Positions 1 through 6,471 of a DNA stretch of 9,668 nt are shown here, one piece after another. The stretch spans positions 1 through 9,668 of the forward strand of contig JAVBOD010000022.1 of assembly GCA_031551045.1 (NCBI GenBank), read 5' to 3'. Within the stretch, counting starts at the first letter, position 1, and each line of letters opens with the position of its first letter. Made by a program: the position numbers and the translations under genes. Source of the DNA: JAVBOD01 sp031551045 (GTDB taxonomy: Bacteria; Bacteroidota; Bacteroidia; Bacteroidales; UBA932). The notes under the pieces were generated by a model, which did not search any database, was not told where the DNA came from, and saw nothing but the letters and a program-made list of their open reading frames with translations.

Positions 1-912
1 CCTTTGGCCGATACGATTAAGAAAGAATGTGAGAATATGATTCTCCGCACTTTTCCCGATGCTGATATTCGCGGGAATATTATGGTTTTGGTGCGCGAAA
101 AACTGGTAAAAGCAAAAAAAACGGAAGAAAATTTGTACAACGGATTAAAATCGGTACGAAAAATTATTGCCATTGCTTCCGGAAAGGGGGGCGTTGGGAA
201 ATCGACCGTAGCAGTGAATCTGGCGGTGGCGTTAGCACAACAAGGATTGAAAGTCGGGTTGGTGGATGCCGATGTGTATGGCCCTTCCATTCCAAAAATG
301 ACAGGGCTGGAAGAAGTGCAGCCTCCCGTGGAAAAAATAGACGGCGCAGAAGCCATTGTGCCGGTGGAGAAATATGGTGTAAAATGGATGTCTATCGGAT
401 TTTTTATTTCACCCGAGCAACCGTTGATATGGCGTGGCCCCATGGCCACGAGCGCTTTACGGCAAATTACCAAACAAGTGAAATGGGACGCGCTGGATGT
501 GTTGCTCATCGACTTGCCGCCCGGTACCGGAGATATTCATCTGAGTATGATTCACGATATTCCTTTGTCCGGGGCTATTGTGGTAAGCACGCCGCAAGCC
601 GTGGCGCTGGCCGATGTGGAAAAAGGCGTCAATATGTTTTTGAATGAAAAAGTTCAGATTCCGGTGTTGGGATTGGTCGAAAATATGGCCTGGTTTACGC
701 CCGCAGAGTTATCCGAAAATAAATACTATATCTTTGGGAAAGAAGGTTGCAAAGCATTAGCCGAAAAATTAAAATTGCCGTTGTTGGCACAGATTCCTAT
801 TGTGCAAAGCATTCGCGAAAGCGGCGATAGCGGTAGGCCGATAGCGCTGGAACAGAATGCTGCCGGTGATGCCTTCAAAAATTTAGCGCAGAAAGTAGCG
901 GCATTTTCTTGA
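1..912 (+). CDS. mrp: Mrp/ApbC (NBP35-like) P-loop ATPase, iron-sulfur carrier; 5' end outside the window
   Basis: This cytoplasmic ATPase family binds and delivers Fe-S clusters to apoproteins. The reading frame is open from base 1 and the first residues (PLADTIKKEC) fit the end of the N-terminal DUF59/MIP18 domain, so the TTG at 4 is not the real start and roughly 60 residues lie upstream. In the 303 visible residues, the deviant Walker A motif SGKGGVGKST is at 60-69, VDADVYGPS at about 88-96, WRGPMATSALRQ at about 144-155 and LIDLPPGTGD at about 169-178. The C-terminal CxxC that holds the bridging cluster in E. coli Mrp is missing: the segment after VENM reads AWFTPAELSENKYY, with a single Cys near 250. 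I recall this as the usual Bacteroidota form. The gene converges on the superoxide reductase gene, with 26 bases between the stop codons. Family assignment is firm; the exact client proteins are unknown. Confidence 0.95.
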   Translation, partial: PLADTIKKECENMILRTFPDADIRGNIMVLVREKLVKAKKTEENLYNGLKSVRKIIAIASGKGGVGKSTVAVNLAVALAQQGLKVGLVDADVYGPSIPKMTGLEEVQPPVEKIDGAEAIVPVEKYGVKWMSIGFFISPEQPLIWRGPMATSALRQITKQVKWDALDVLLIDLPPGTGDIHLSMIHDIPLSGAIVVSTPQAVALADVEKGVNMFLNEKVQIPVLGLVENMAWFTPAELSENKYYIFGKEGCKALAEKLKLPLLAQIPIVQSIRESGDSGRPIALEQNAAGDAFKNLAQKVAAFS

Positions 913-913
913 T

Positions 914-943
914 AATAGATCTTAAAACCAGTAAAAATCTATT
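914..943. terminator. Possible weak bidirectional terminator between convergent genes
   Basis: A perfect 7-base inverted repeat (AATAGAT at 914-920, ATCTATT at 937-943) surrounds a 16-base A-rich spacer. It sits exactly between the convergent mrp and superoxide reductase stop codons. The stem is AU-rich, the loop long and the T-tract poor, so it may be chance. Confidence 0.25.
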
Positions 944-1325
944 CCTTTTCCGGCGCACGAACATAACGTTCCTCACTACGCCACAAGCCATGCTTGGTGC
1001 AATAGGCCAATGCGGTAAGCCGCATGCTGAGCGAAGGAACAATCGTGAACTCCACTTCAATCTGCAAGGGTTGCCCGCCTTGTGCTACCGTGTTCAATCG
1101 TACTTCTCCCAATAATGTTTCGAGATTCCACAATTGAATATATTCGTAGTGATGTTCGGGCGTGTTCGGATGTTTGGCGTTTGTCCCGATGCGTACTTTT
1201 ACGGTAAATGGTTTTCCGCGTTCCGCTTTATCGGCGCAAAGAATAACGGGAGTGTGCTTGTCGGCATAGTTGCGCACTTTTTCCGACCCCTCTGCAAAGT
1301 CTTGGTAGGTAAACAAACGAGGCAT
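939..1325 (-). CDS. One-iron superoxide reductase (neelaredoxin / desulfoferrodoxin C-terminal family)
   Basis: Predicted cytoplasmic enzyme of 128 residues that reduces superoxide to hydrogen peroxide without making oxygen, a typical defence of anaerobes. The non-heme Fe(His)4Cys site is complete: KH at 23-24, KHPNTPEHH at 51-59 (ligands H52 and H58), and YCTKHGLW at 108-115 (ligands C109 and H112). There is no N-terminal Cys4 rubredoxin-like domain, so it is the one-iron class, and its length is normal for that class. Residue 22 is Asp where the Pyrococcus enzyme has the mobile Glu14 ligand. The frame could be extended to 1400, but the extra residues are low-complexity, overlap a terminator hairpin and precede the family's usual N-terminus, so ATG at 1325 was chosen. 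A likely promoter -7 element lies about 20 bases upstream. It appears monocistronic. Confidence 0.92.
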   Translation of the reverse strand: MPRLFTYQDFAEGSEKVRNYADKHTPVILCADKAERGKPFTVKVRIGTNAKHPNTPEHHYEYIQLWNLETLLGEVRLNTVAQGGQPLQIEVEFTIVPSLSMRLTALAYCTKHGLWRSEERYVRAPEKE

Positions 1326-1346
1326 ATTTTTGAAAAAATTAAAATG

Positions 1347-1354
1347 TAAAGATA
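1347..1354 (-). promoter_or_regulatory. Probable -7 element for the superoxide reductase gene
   Basis: The minus strand reads TATCTTTA, one base from the Bacteroidota TAnnTTTG consensus. It is placed to start transcription about 15 bases before the ATG at 1325. The -33 region is only T-rich, with no clear TTTG. It lies just downstream of the terminator at 1383-1412, as expected for an independent unit. Confidence 0.45.
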
Positions 1355-1382
1355 CAAAAAAGATAAGGTAAAAATAAAATAG

Positions 1383-1412
1383 AAAAAGTTGCTTCATCAT
1401 GAAACAACTTTT
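1383..1412 (-). terminator. Rho-independent terminator behind the tRNA 3'-end copy
   Basis: Read on the minus strand, an 11-base stem (AAAGTTGTTTC with GAAGCAACTTT, one G-U pair) closes an ATGAT loop and runs into TTTTTCTATTTT. It stands 9-10 bases after the duplicated tRNA 3' end, the same layout as the terminator of the intact tRNA. It is probably the original terminator of tRNA-fMet and now insulates the superoxide reductase promoter. Confidence 0.75.
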
Positions 1413-1415
1413 GGT

Positions 1416-1447
1416 TTTTTGTAGCGGAGGCAGGACTCGAACCTGCG
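1416..1447 (-). repeat. Direct-repeat copy of the tRNA-fMet 3' end (att-like)
   Basis: A 32-base perfect direct repeat of 1588-1619, 172 bases away. It contains tRNA nucleotides 48-73 (the full T-arm, the 3' acceptor strand and the discriminator base) plus six bases beyond. No D-arm or anticodon arm precedes it, so it is not a tRNA gene. T-arm-to-3'-end repeats are the classic footprint of integration into a tRNA gene; here this copy would be the displaced original end. Confidence 0.85.
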
Positions 1448-1554
1448 TCCGCCATCTGATGGCTTCTTAATCTTTCCTCCAAATTAGAAGAAAATCCAAT
1501 ATATAGCTTGTGAAAGTGCGGACTATATAGTATGTAAACGTGATACATCAATAT

Positions 1555-1582
1555 AAAAAAGCCACTTCTTCTTGAAATGGCT
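1555..1582 (-). terminator. Rho-independent terminator of tRNA-fMet
   Basis: On the minus strand a 9-base stem (AGCCATTTC with GAAGTGGCT, one G-U pair) with an AAGAA loop is followed by TTTTT. It begins 12 bases after the tRNA discriminator base. It aligns base for base with the hairpin at 1387-1409, differing in three stem pairs that are all compensated. Confidence 0.85.
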
Positions 1583-1587
1583 TCTGA

Positions 1588-1666
<79 letters not shown>

Positions 1667-1678
1667 GTATTGTGGGTG

Positions 1679-1710
1679 CAAAGATACGACTATCCCTTGG
1701 ATTGTGCAAA
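1679..1710 (-). promoter_or_regulatory. Promoter of tRNA-fMet
   Basis: On the minus strand TTTG (1710-1707) and TATCTTTG (1686-1679) are separated by exactly 20 bases. This matches the Bacteroidota primary sigma consensus TTTG-N19-21-TAnnTTTG. The -7 element ends 12 bases before the tRNA 5' end. Confidence 0.88.
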
Positions 1711-1852
1711 TTTAATTTCGTGTTTCTTTGTTTTGGCGTGTATTTTAGCATCTTTAAAAAATAAAATTATGAAATTTTGACTGTTTGTGCATCTTATTAA
1801 AAAAGATAAAAGTAATTTTAAAAAAGCTATTAATGAGTCTTAACATATTGAG

Positions 1853-1871
1853 AAACCCTCGTTAGGCTTAG
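1853..1871. repeat. Degenerate copy of the AACCCT/AGGGTT palindrome
   Basis: AAACCCTCGTTAGGCTTAG resembles the unit AAACCCTGTTAGGGTTAG at 8728-8745, with one inserted base and one substitution. It lies in the AT-rich divergent intergenic region (1667-1935), where otherwise I see only the two promoters. It could be a worn member of the same repeat family or chance. Confidence 0.3.
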
Positions 1872-1908
1872 TTCTTCGATCGGGTAACGCAAATTCGAAA
1901 TAAAATTA

Positions 1909-1925
1909 GTAACTTTGTAAGTTAC
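1909..1925. promoter_or_regulatory. Inverted repeat over the operon's -7 element and start region
   Basis: GTAACT and AGTTAC form a perfect 6-base inverted repeat around TTGTA, covering the -7 element and the predicted transcription start. It could be an operator or a 5' hairpin, or simply chance in AT-rich DNA. Confidence 0.3.
1910..1917 (+). promoter_or_regulatory. Probable -7 element for the M23-dxr-rseP operon
   Basis: TAACTTTG matches TAnnTTTG exactly and lies 18 bases before the ATG at 1936, giving a very short leader. No TTTG is seen 19-21 bases upstream, so the -33 half is weak or an activator may be needed. It is overlapped by the inverted repeat at 1909-1925. Confidence 0.55.
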
Positions 1926-1935
1926 AATTTGAGCT

Positions 1936-2832
1936 ATGTCAAAACACCATCATCATAAACACGGAGAAGCAGGAAAAAAACGTACCGGCAGGTTTAAAAC
2001 AAAGCTGCGGTTTGCTATTTATAATGATACTTCCTATGAGCAAATATGGAACTTGCGAATGATGGGAGGTCATGCTTTGGTAGCGGCCGGTGTCGGGTTG
2101 GTCGCAATTATTTCATTGACAATTATATTAATTGCGTTTACGCCTTTACGGGAGTTTATCCCCGGTTACCCCGATGAAACAACGCGGAAAACCATTGTGC
2201 AGAACACCTTGCGTGCCGACTCGTTAGAGCGGGTTATCGCTCGTTGGGATAAGCAATTGACCAATATTCGATTGATTATATCGGGTGAGGAGCCATTACC
2301 CATTGAAACCGGCGCTACGGCCGATACGGCTACGCAAACAGGCGGTGGATTTTATGTGAAATCCAAAGAAGATTCGTTACTCCGCTTGGAAGTAGAAAAA
2401 GAAGAGCAGTATAAAATTTATCCGGAAGTACAAACAACCAGTTCAGTGGTGCGTTTAGAAAAACTACATTTCTTCCCGCCGGTAAAAGGAGGGGTGGTGT
2501 CCGGTAAATTCGATGCAAAAAGCGGACATTATGCAATAGACCTGGTAACCGTTCCGAACTCTGTCGTGTCGAGCGTTATGGATGGAACGGTAATAATGGC
2601 CAACTGGACATCCGATACCGGTTGGGTGATACAGGTACAACACGACGGCGATATTATTTCCATTTACAAACACAACGCAAAATTGCTGAAAAAAGTAGGC
2701 GACCGCGTCAAAGCAGGTGATGCCATTGCCGTGGTGGGCAACTCCGGAGAACTGACTACCGGCCCGCATTTGCATTTTGAATTATGGTACCGCGGTACGC
2801 CGGTTGACCCTGCAAAATATATTCTATTCTAA
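1936..2832 (+). CDS. Membrane-anchored M23 (LytM-type) zinc metallopeptidase
   Basis: Predicted peptidoglycan endopeptidase of 298 residues that would cut cross-links or act during wall remodelling in the periplasm. It has a basic cytoplasmic N-terminus starting with a native histidine run (HHHHKH at 4-9), one membrane anchor at about 47-68, a linker of about 110 residues, and a C-terminal M23 domain at about 178-298. The zinc site looks complete: H198 and D202 (HYAID), H246 (IYKHN) and HLH at 278-280 in the TTGPHLHFELW block, so it should be an active hydrolase and not an EnvC-like activator. ATG at 1936 fits the promoter and gives the basic N-terminus expected for a type II membrane protein. 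It is the first gene of the operon, with dxr starting 13 bases after its stop. The actual bond cleaved cannot be told from sequence. Confidence 0.9.
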   Translation: MSKHHHHKHGEAGKKRTGRFKTKLRFAIYNDTSYEQIWNLRMMGGHALVAAGVGLVAIISLTIILIAFTPLREFIPGYPDETTRKTIVQNTLRADSLERVIARWDKQLTNIRLIISGEEPLPIETGATADTATQTGGGFYVKSKEDSLLRLEVEKEEQYKIYPEVQTTSSVVRLEKLHFFPPVKGGVVSGKFDAKSGHYAIDLVTVPNSVVSSVMDGTVIMANWTSDTGWVIQVQHDGDIISIYKHNAKLLKKVGDRVKAGDAIAVVGNSGELTTGPHLHFELWYRGTPVDPAKYILF

Positions 2833-2845
2833 TAGCTTCCTCCCT

Positions 2846-4009
2846 ATGAATAAAAAACGCATAGCAATAATTGGCTCCACCGGTTCTATCGGGACGCAGG
2901 CGTTGGAGGTAATTAAAGCGCATGACGAACTATTCACTGTGGAAATATTAGCCGCTTGCAACAATGCCGATTTGTTGGTGCGGCAGGCATTGGCTTTTCA
3001 GCCTAATGCCGTGGTGATTGGGAATGAAGAAAAGTACCGTTTTGTGGCCGATGCATTGGCTTCCCAGCCTATAAAAGTATATGCCGGACGCGAAGCATTC
3101 ACACAGGTTGCACGCTGGGAAACCGTGGATATGCTGCTTTCGGCTATGGTCGGATTTGCCGGCTTGGAACCTACGTTGGCGGCTCTGGAAAGCGGAAAGC
3201 CGGTGGCCTTGGCCAATAAAGAAACATTGGTGGCGGCTGGCGATTTGGTGACAAAAACCGCTCTGAAAAACCGCGCGCCGATTATTCCCGTAGATTCGGA
3301 ACATTCAGCCATCTTCCAATGTTTGATTGGCGAACAAAGCCCGGTAGAGAAAATATTACTGACGGCTTCCGGTGGCCCTTTTTGGCGGACAGCCGTTGAA
3401 CAATTGCAACATGTGACTAAACACGATGCGTTGCAACATCCGAATTGGAGCATGGGACAGAAAATTACGATTGACTCTGCTTCCATGATGAATAAAGGCT
3501 TGGAGATGATAGAAGCACATTGGTTGTTCGGTCTTCGTCCCGAAAAAATCGAGGTAGTGATACATCCGCAATCTATTGTACACTCCATGGTGCAGTTTGC
3601 CGATGGTTCGGTGAAAGCACAGTGCGGCCTTCCCGATATGAAATTGCCGATACAATATGCATTGAGTTTTCCACTTCGCTTACCGATGAGTGCGGAAAAG
3701 CTCGATTTCAGCCGTGCGATGCAATGGGAATTTATGCCGGCCGACCACCGGAAATTTCCTTGCCTGCAATTGGCTTACGATGCGTTGGCGCGTGGCGGGA
3801 ATATTCCTTGCGCTATGAACGCCGCTAACGAAATAGCGGTACATGCATTTTTAGAAGAGAAAATAAACTTTTTACAAATACCGGAAATAATAGCCGATGC
3901 CATGCAAACAATTTCTTATACGGAGAAGCCGCTGTTGGCGGATTTGCAACAAACAGACCGGGAAGCGCGGCAAGCGGCACAGAATTTTATAACACGAAAA
4001 ATTAAATAA
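2846..4009 (+). CDS. dxr: 1-deoxy-D-xylulose 5-phosphate reductoisomerase (EC 1.1.1.267)
   Basis: Converts DXP to MEP with NADPH, the first committed step of the MEP isoprenoid pathway, in the cytoplasm. The product has 387 residues, close to the 398 of E. coli Dxr. The NADPH loop GSTGSIG is at 10-16, LANKETLV at 122-129, and the metal ligands at D150, E152 (PVDSEHSAIF) and E220 (MNKGLE). The substrate residues corresponding to E. coli S186, H209, N227 and K228 are present as S175, H198, N216 and K217. The enzyme should be fully active and fosmidomycin-binding. The frame is open back to an ATG at 2777 inside the upstream gene, but the family begins at MNKKRIAIIGSTG, so ATG 2846 is right. rseP follows 7 bases after the stop. 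Confidence 0.98.
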   Translation: MNKKRIAIIGSTGSIGTQALEVIKAHDELFTVEILAACNNADLLVRQALAFQPNAVVIGNEEKYRFVADALASQPIKVYAGREAFTQVARWETVDMLLSAMVGFAGLEPTLAALESGKPVALANKETLVAAGDLVTKTALKNRAPIIPVDSEHSAIFQCLIGEQSPVEKILLTASGGPFWRTAVEQLQHVTKHDALQHPNWSMGQKITIDSASMMNKGLEMIEAHWLFGLRPEKIEVVIHPQSIVHSMVQFADGSVKAQCGLPDMKLPIQYALSFPLRLPMSAEKLDFSRAMQWEFMPADHRKFPCLQLAYDALARGGNIPCAMNAANEIAVHAFLEEKINFLQIPEIIADAMQTISYTEKPLLADLQQTDREARQAAQNFITRKIK

Positions 4010-4016
4010 CGAAAGA

Positions 4017-5402
4017 ATGGATGTTGTAGTAAAAATCGCACAATTAGTAGTAGCACTTTCAATATTGGTGCTGGTACATGAACTGGGACACTTTTTGTTG
4101 GCACGCATGTTTAAAATCAGGGTTGATAAATTTTATTTATTCTTCAATCCCTCTATTTCTTTGATGCGTACCAAGAGATATAACGGCAAGTGGCATTTCT
4201 CTTTTTTCTCGCCGGCTCCGCCGAAGGAATGGGACGAACATCCCGATGCTACGGAATATGGCATCGGCTGGTTGCCTTTAGGCGGCTATTGCAAAATTGC
4301 AGGGATGATTGACGAGTCGATGGACAAAGAACAAATGCAGCAAGAACCGCAACCGTGGGAATTCCGCACCAAACCGGCATGGCAACGTTTATTGGTCATG
4401 GTAGGCGGGGTGTTGTTCAACATCATTCTGGGATTCATGATTTATATCGGAATCTTATTCACGTGGGGCGAAAGCTATTTGGCAAACAACGATGCTGTAT
4501 ATGGTATCGAGGCAAGCCCTTTGGCACAAGAGATGGGCTTTCGTAACGGCGATAAAATATTGTTTTTAGATGGTGAAAAAATAGAACGTTTTCATGAAAT
4601 CCAAATCATGATGGTGCGCGACCGTGCACAAACGGCTACGGTGCTTCGTGGAACGGATACGGTAAAAATTGCTATTGATGAAAAATATTTACCGGCATTG
4701 CTCAAAAACCCCGATGCATTCGAGGCGCGTTATCCTTTTGTGGTGAATGAAATGCCCGACACCTCGCACAATGCTCATAGCGGTTTGCACGCCGATGACC
4801 GTGTTATTGCTATTGATTCTCTGCCTACGCCCATGTTCCAGGATGTGCAGCAAGTCTTGAAAACAAAGAAAAATCAACGGGTAGAAGCGTCGGTGCTACG
4901 CGGAAACGACACCTTGCAAATCCCTCTGCAAATAAATAGCAATGGAGAAATCGGTGTAATCATTTCGCGGGAGATAAAAGCCTATTTTCACCTCACAAAA
5001 AAAGAATACGGTTTATTGGCGGCTGTACCGGCCGGCATACAAAAAGGCGTTCGTACTATCAGCAACTATATAAAAGAATTAGGCTTGATATTTTCTCCTA
5101 AAACCGAGGCCTACAAATCGGTGGGAAGTTTTATTACTATCGGAAAAATTTTTCCTTCTTCATGGGACTGGCTGGCATTCTGGAATATTACCGCTTTCCT
5201 TTCCATTATGTTAGCCGTGTTGAATATCTTGCCGATTCCGGCATTGGACGGTGGGCATATTATGTTTGTATTGTACGAAATGATTACCGGCCGTAAACCC
5301 AGCGATAAATTTTTAGAGTATGCCCAAGTAGCGGGGATGTTGATTTTACTGGCAATTATGGTGCTGGCATTTGGTAACGACATTTATCGTTTGTTTAAAT
5401 AA
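4017..5402 (+). CDS. rseP: RseP-type site-2 intramembrane zinc protease (M50)
   Basis: Inner-membrane protease of 461 residues that cleaves transmembrane segments, classically of anti-sigma factors during envelope stress, and also clears signal-peptide remnants. The zinc motif HELGH is at 21-25 in the first membrane segment, and the third ligand is D411 in NILPIPALDGGH (403-414). Further membrane segments lie at about 126-148, 388-410 and 437-455. Two PDZ-like domains lie between (about 160-225 and 240-318), as in E. coli RseP. The GxxG-type block WLPLGGYCKIAG is at 85-96. The long insert after the first helix (about 50-85) is a feature I associate with Bacteroidota RseP. No anti-sigma/sigma pair is present in the window, so the substrate is unknown. 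It sits 7 bases after dxr, and the lipoprotein gene follows 16 bases downstream. Confidence 0.95.
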   Translation: MDVVVKIAQLVVALSILVLVHELGHFLLARMFKIRVDKFYLFFNPSISLMRTKRYNGKWHFSFFSPAPPKEWDEHPDATEYGIGWLPLGGYCKIAGMIDESMDKEQMQQEPQPWEFRTKPAWQRLLVMVGGVLFNIILGFMIYIGILFTWGESYLANNDAVYGIEASPLAQEMGFRNGDKILFLDGEKIERFHEIQIMMVRDRAQTATVLRGTDTVKIAIDEKYLPALLKNPDAFEARYPFVVNEMPDTSHNAHSGLHADDRVIAIDSLPTPMFQDVQQVLKTKKNQRVEASVLRGNDTLQIPLQINSNGEIGVIISREIKAYFHLTKKEYGLLAAVPAGIQKGVRTISNYIKELGLIFSPKTEAYKSVGSFITIGKIFPSSWDWLAFWNITAFLSIMLAVLNILPIPALDGGHIMFVLYEMITGRKPSDKFLEYAQVAGMLILLAIMVLAFGNDIYRLFK

Positions 5403-5418
5403 TTTAAAAACAACAGCC

Positions 5419-6444
5419 ATGAAAAATTTACTAATCGTTGTAGCTTCCTTACTGATGTTGGGCGCAACATCATGCGGTGGAGGAGATATAAAATTGATGC
5501 CGAGCATCACCGGTAAATCCGGAGAAGTGATAGTTGTAGTTAGTAAAGAAAACTGGAACGGCAGTATCGGCCAATCGCTCCGTGCAACGCTTGGTGCAAA
5601 CTATCCTGCTATACCGCAGGATGAAAGTTTGTTTACATTGCTTAATGTTCCCGAAATATCGTTTACTAAAATCTTTAAAACGCACCGGAATATTATGATG
5701 ATTGAAATCTCGCCGGAACATAAAGAGCCGCAGTTAACGATTAAAAAAGATATATGGGCAACACCTCAAGTTGTGCTGGGACTTACAGCCCCCGATACGG
5801 CAAGCTTATCTGCTTACATTTTGGCAAATGGCGACCGTATGATTCACACGTTGGAACAAACCGAACGTGACCGCACGGTAGCAAGAGCCGAGCGATACGA
5901 AGATAAAACTATCCGGGAGAAATTAGCGGGAATATTCGGAGGAGCGCCTTGTGTCCCGGATGGCTATAAAATCCGCAAGCTTACGGATGACTTTGCGTGG
6001 GTTCAGTCGGAAAGCGCTATTCAAGGGAAGTATATGTTTCAGGCCATCTTTATGTATAAATATCCTTATAAGGACTCTACGGATTTTTTATTGGATAACA
6101 TTGTCAAACGGCGCAATGAAGTGCTGCAACGCGAGGTGCCCGGCGCTGTAGAAGGCTCATACATGACTACGGCTACTGCTATAGAACCCATGATGCGTTT
6201 TATCCGTTATAAAGATTTTCATTTTGCAGAAGTACGCGGTTTGTGGGAAGTAGAAAATGACTTTCAAGGCGGACCTTTTATCAGCCATACTTTTTTTGAT
6301 AAAGACGGGAAGACCCTTCTTTGCCTTGAAGCTATTGTATATGCGCCGAGTTTCGATAAGCGGAATTACATCCGGCAAACGGAGGGAATTATTTATTCGT
6401 TTAGATGGAGTGACGATACACTTGTGGACAAGGATACAAAATAA
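5419..6444 (+). CDS. DUF4837 family lipoprotein, function unknown
   Basis: A 341-residue predicted lipoprotein. Residues 1-18 are a signal peptide ending in the lipobox ATSC, with the acylated Cys at 19; GGGDIK follows, which is not a convincing acidic surface-export signal, so the final location (periplasmic face or surface) is open. The mature protein has an N-terminal block typical of DUF4837 (GKSGEVIVVVSKENW at 32-46, then FKTHRNIMMIEIS at 86-98) and a C-terminal block rich in aromatic beta-strand-like segments (about 203-330). No catalytic motif is visible. The frame opens at 5371, inside rseP, but the signal peptide fixes the start at ATG 5419. Its place between rseP and an exported peptidase suggests an envelope role, by context only. 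Confidence 0.88.
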   Translation: MKNLLIVVASLLMLGATSCGGGDIKLMPSITGKSGEVIVVVSKENWNGSIGQSLRATLGANYPAIPQDESLFTLLNVPEISFTKIFKTHRNIMMIEISPEHKEPQLTIKKDIWATPQVVLGLTAPDTASLSAYILANGDRMIHTLEQTERDRTVARAERYEDKTIREKLAGIFGGAPCVPDGYKIRKLTDDFAWVQSESAIQGKYMFQAIFMYKYPYKDSTDFLLDNIVKRRNEVLQREVPGAVEGSYMTTATAIEPMMRFIRYKDFHFAEVRGLWEVENDFQGGPFISHTFFDKDGKTLLCLEAIVYAPSFDKRNYIRQTEGIIYSFRWSDDTLVDKDTK

Positions 6445-6471
6445 AAATACATACTATTCAAAAAAAATTAT

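Larger units (their letters stand above)
1339..1548 (-). pseudogene. Truncated GIY-YIG endonuclease fragment reading into a tRNA 3'-end copy
   Basis: The first 31 codons (1548 down to 1456) encode the N-terminus of a small UPF0213-type GIY-YIG nuclease: MYHVYILYS, then KLYIGFSSNLEERLRSH. This contains both signature strands and the following Arg region. The rest of the domain, including the catalytic Glu, is missing. From about 1455 the frame runs through the duplicated tRNA-fMet 3' end (MADAGSSPASAT) and then through the terminator hairpin to a TAA at 1339. A normal member has about 80-100 residues of nuclease domain. The ATG lies 7 bases beyond the U-tract of the tRNA terminator, and no promoter of its own is visible. 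I infer a decayed passenger gene, not an active nuclease; expression of the 69-residue chimera cannot be excluded. Confidence 0.7.

Noticed and set aside
1326..1400. N-terminal extension of the superoxide reductase to an ATG at 1400
   Set aside because: The extra 25 residues are Phe-rich, overlap a terminator hairpin and a promoter element, and lie outside the family domain. They could mimic a signal peptide, but the family is cytoplasmic.
1421..1500. Possible second tRNA gene at the 3'-end copy
   Set aside because: Only the T-arm and 3' acceptor strand match. The sequence before it is GIY-YIG coding and forms no D-arm; the apparent stem-loop GCC-ATCAGAT-GGC has only three pairs.
2777..2845. 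Longer dxr start inside the M23 gene
   Set aside because: The 23 extra residues have no family match and would overlap the upstream gene; the NADPH motif is correctly spaced from ATG 2846.
2998..3588. 196-codon minus-strand open frame opposite dxr
   Set aside because: Cys/Ser-rich composition without a recognisable domain, fully antisense to a conserved gene.
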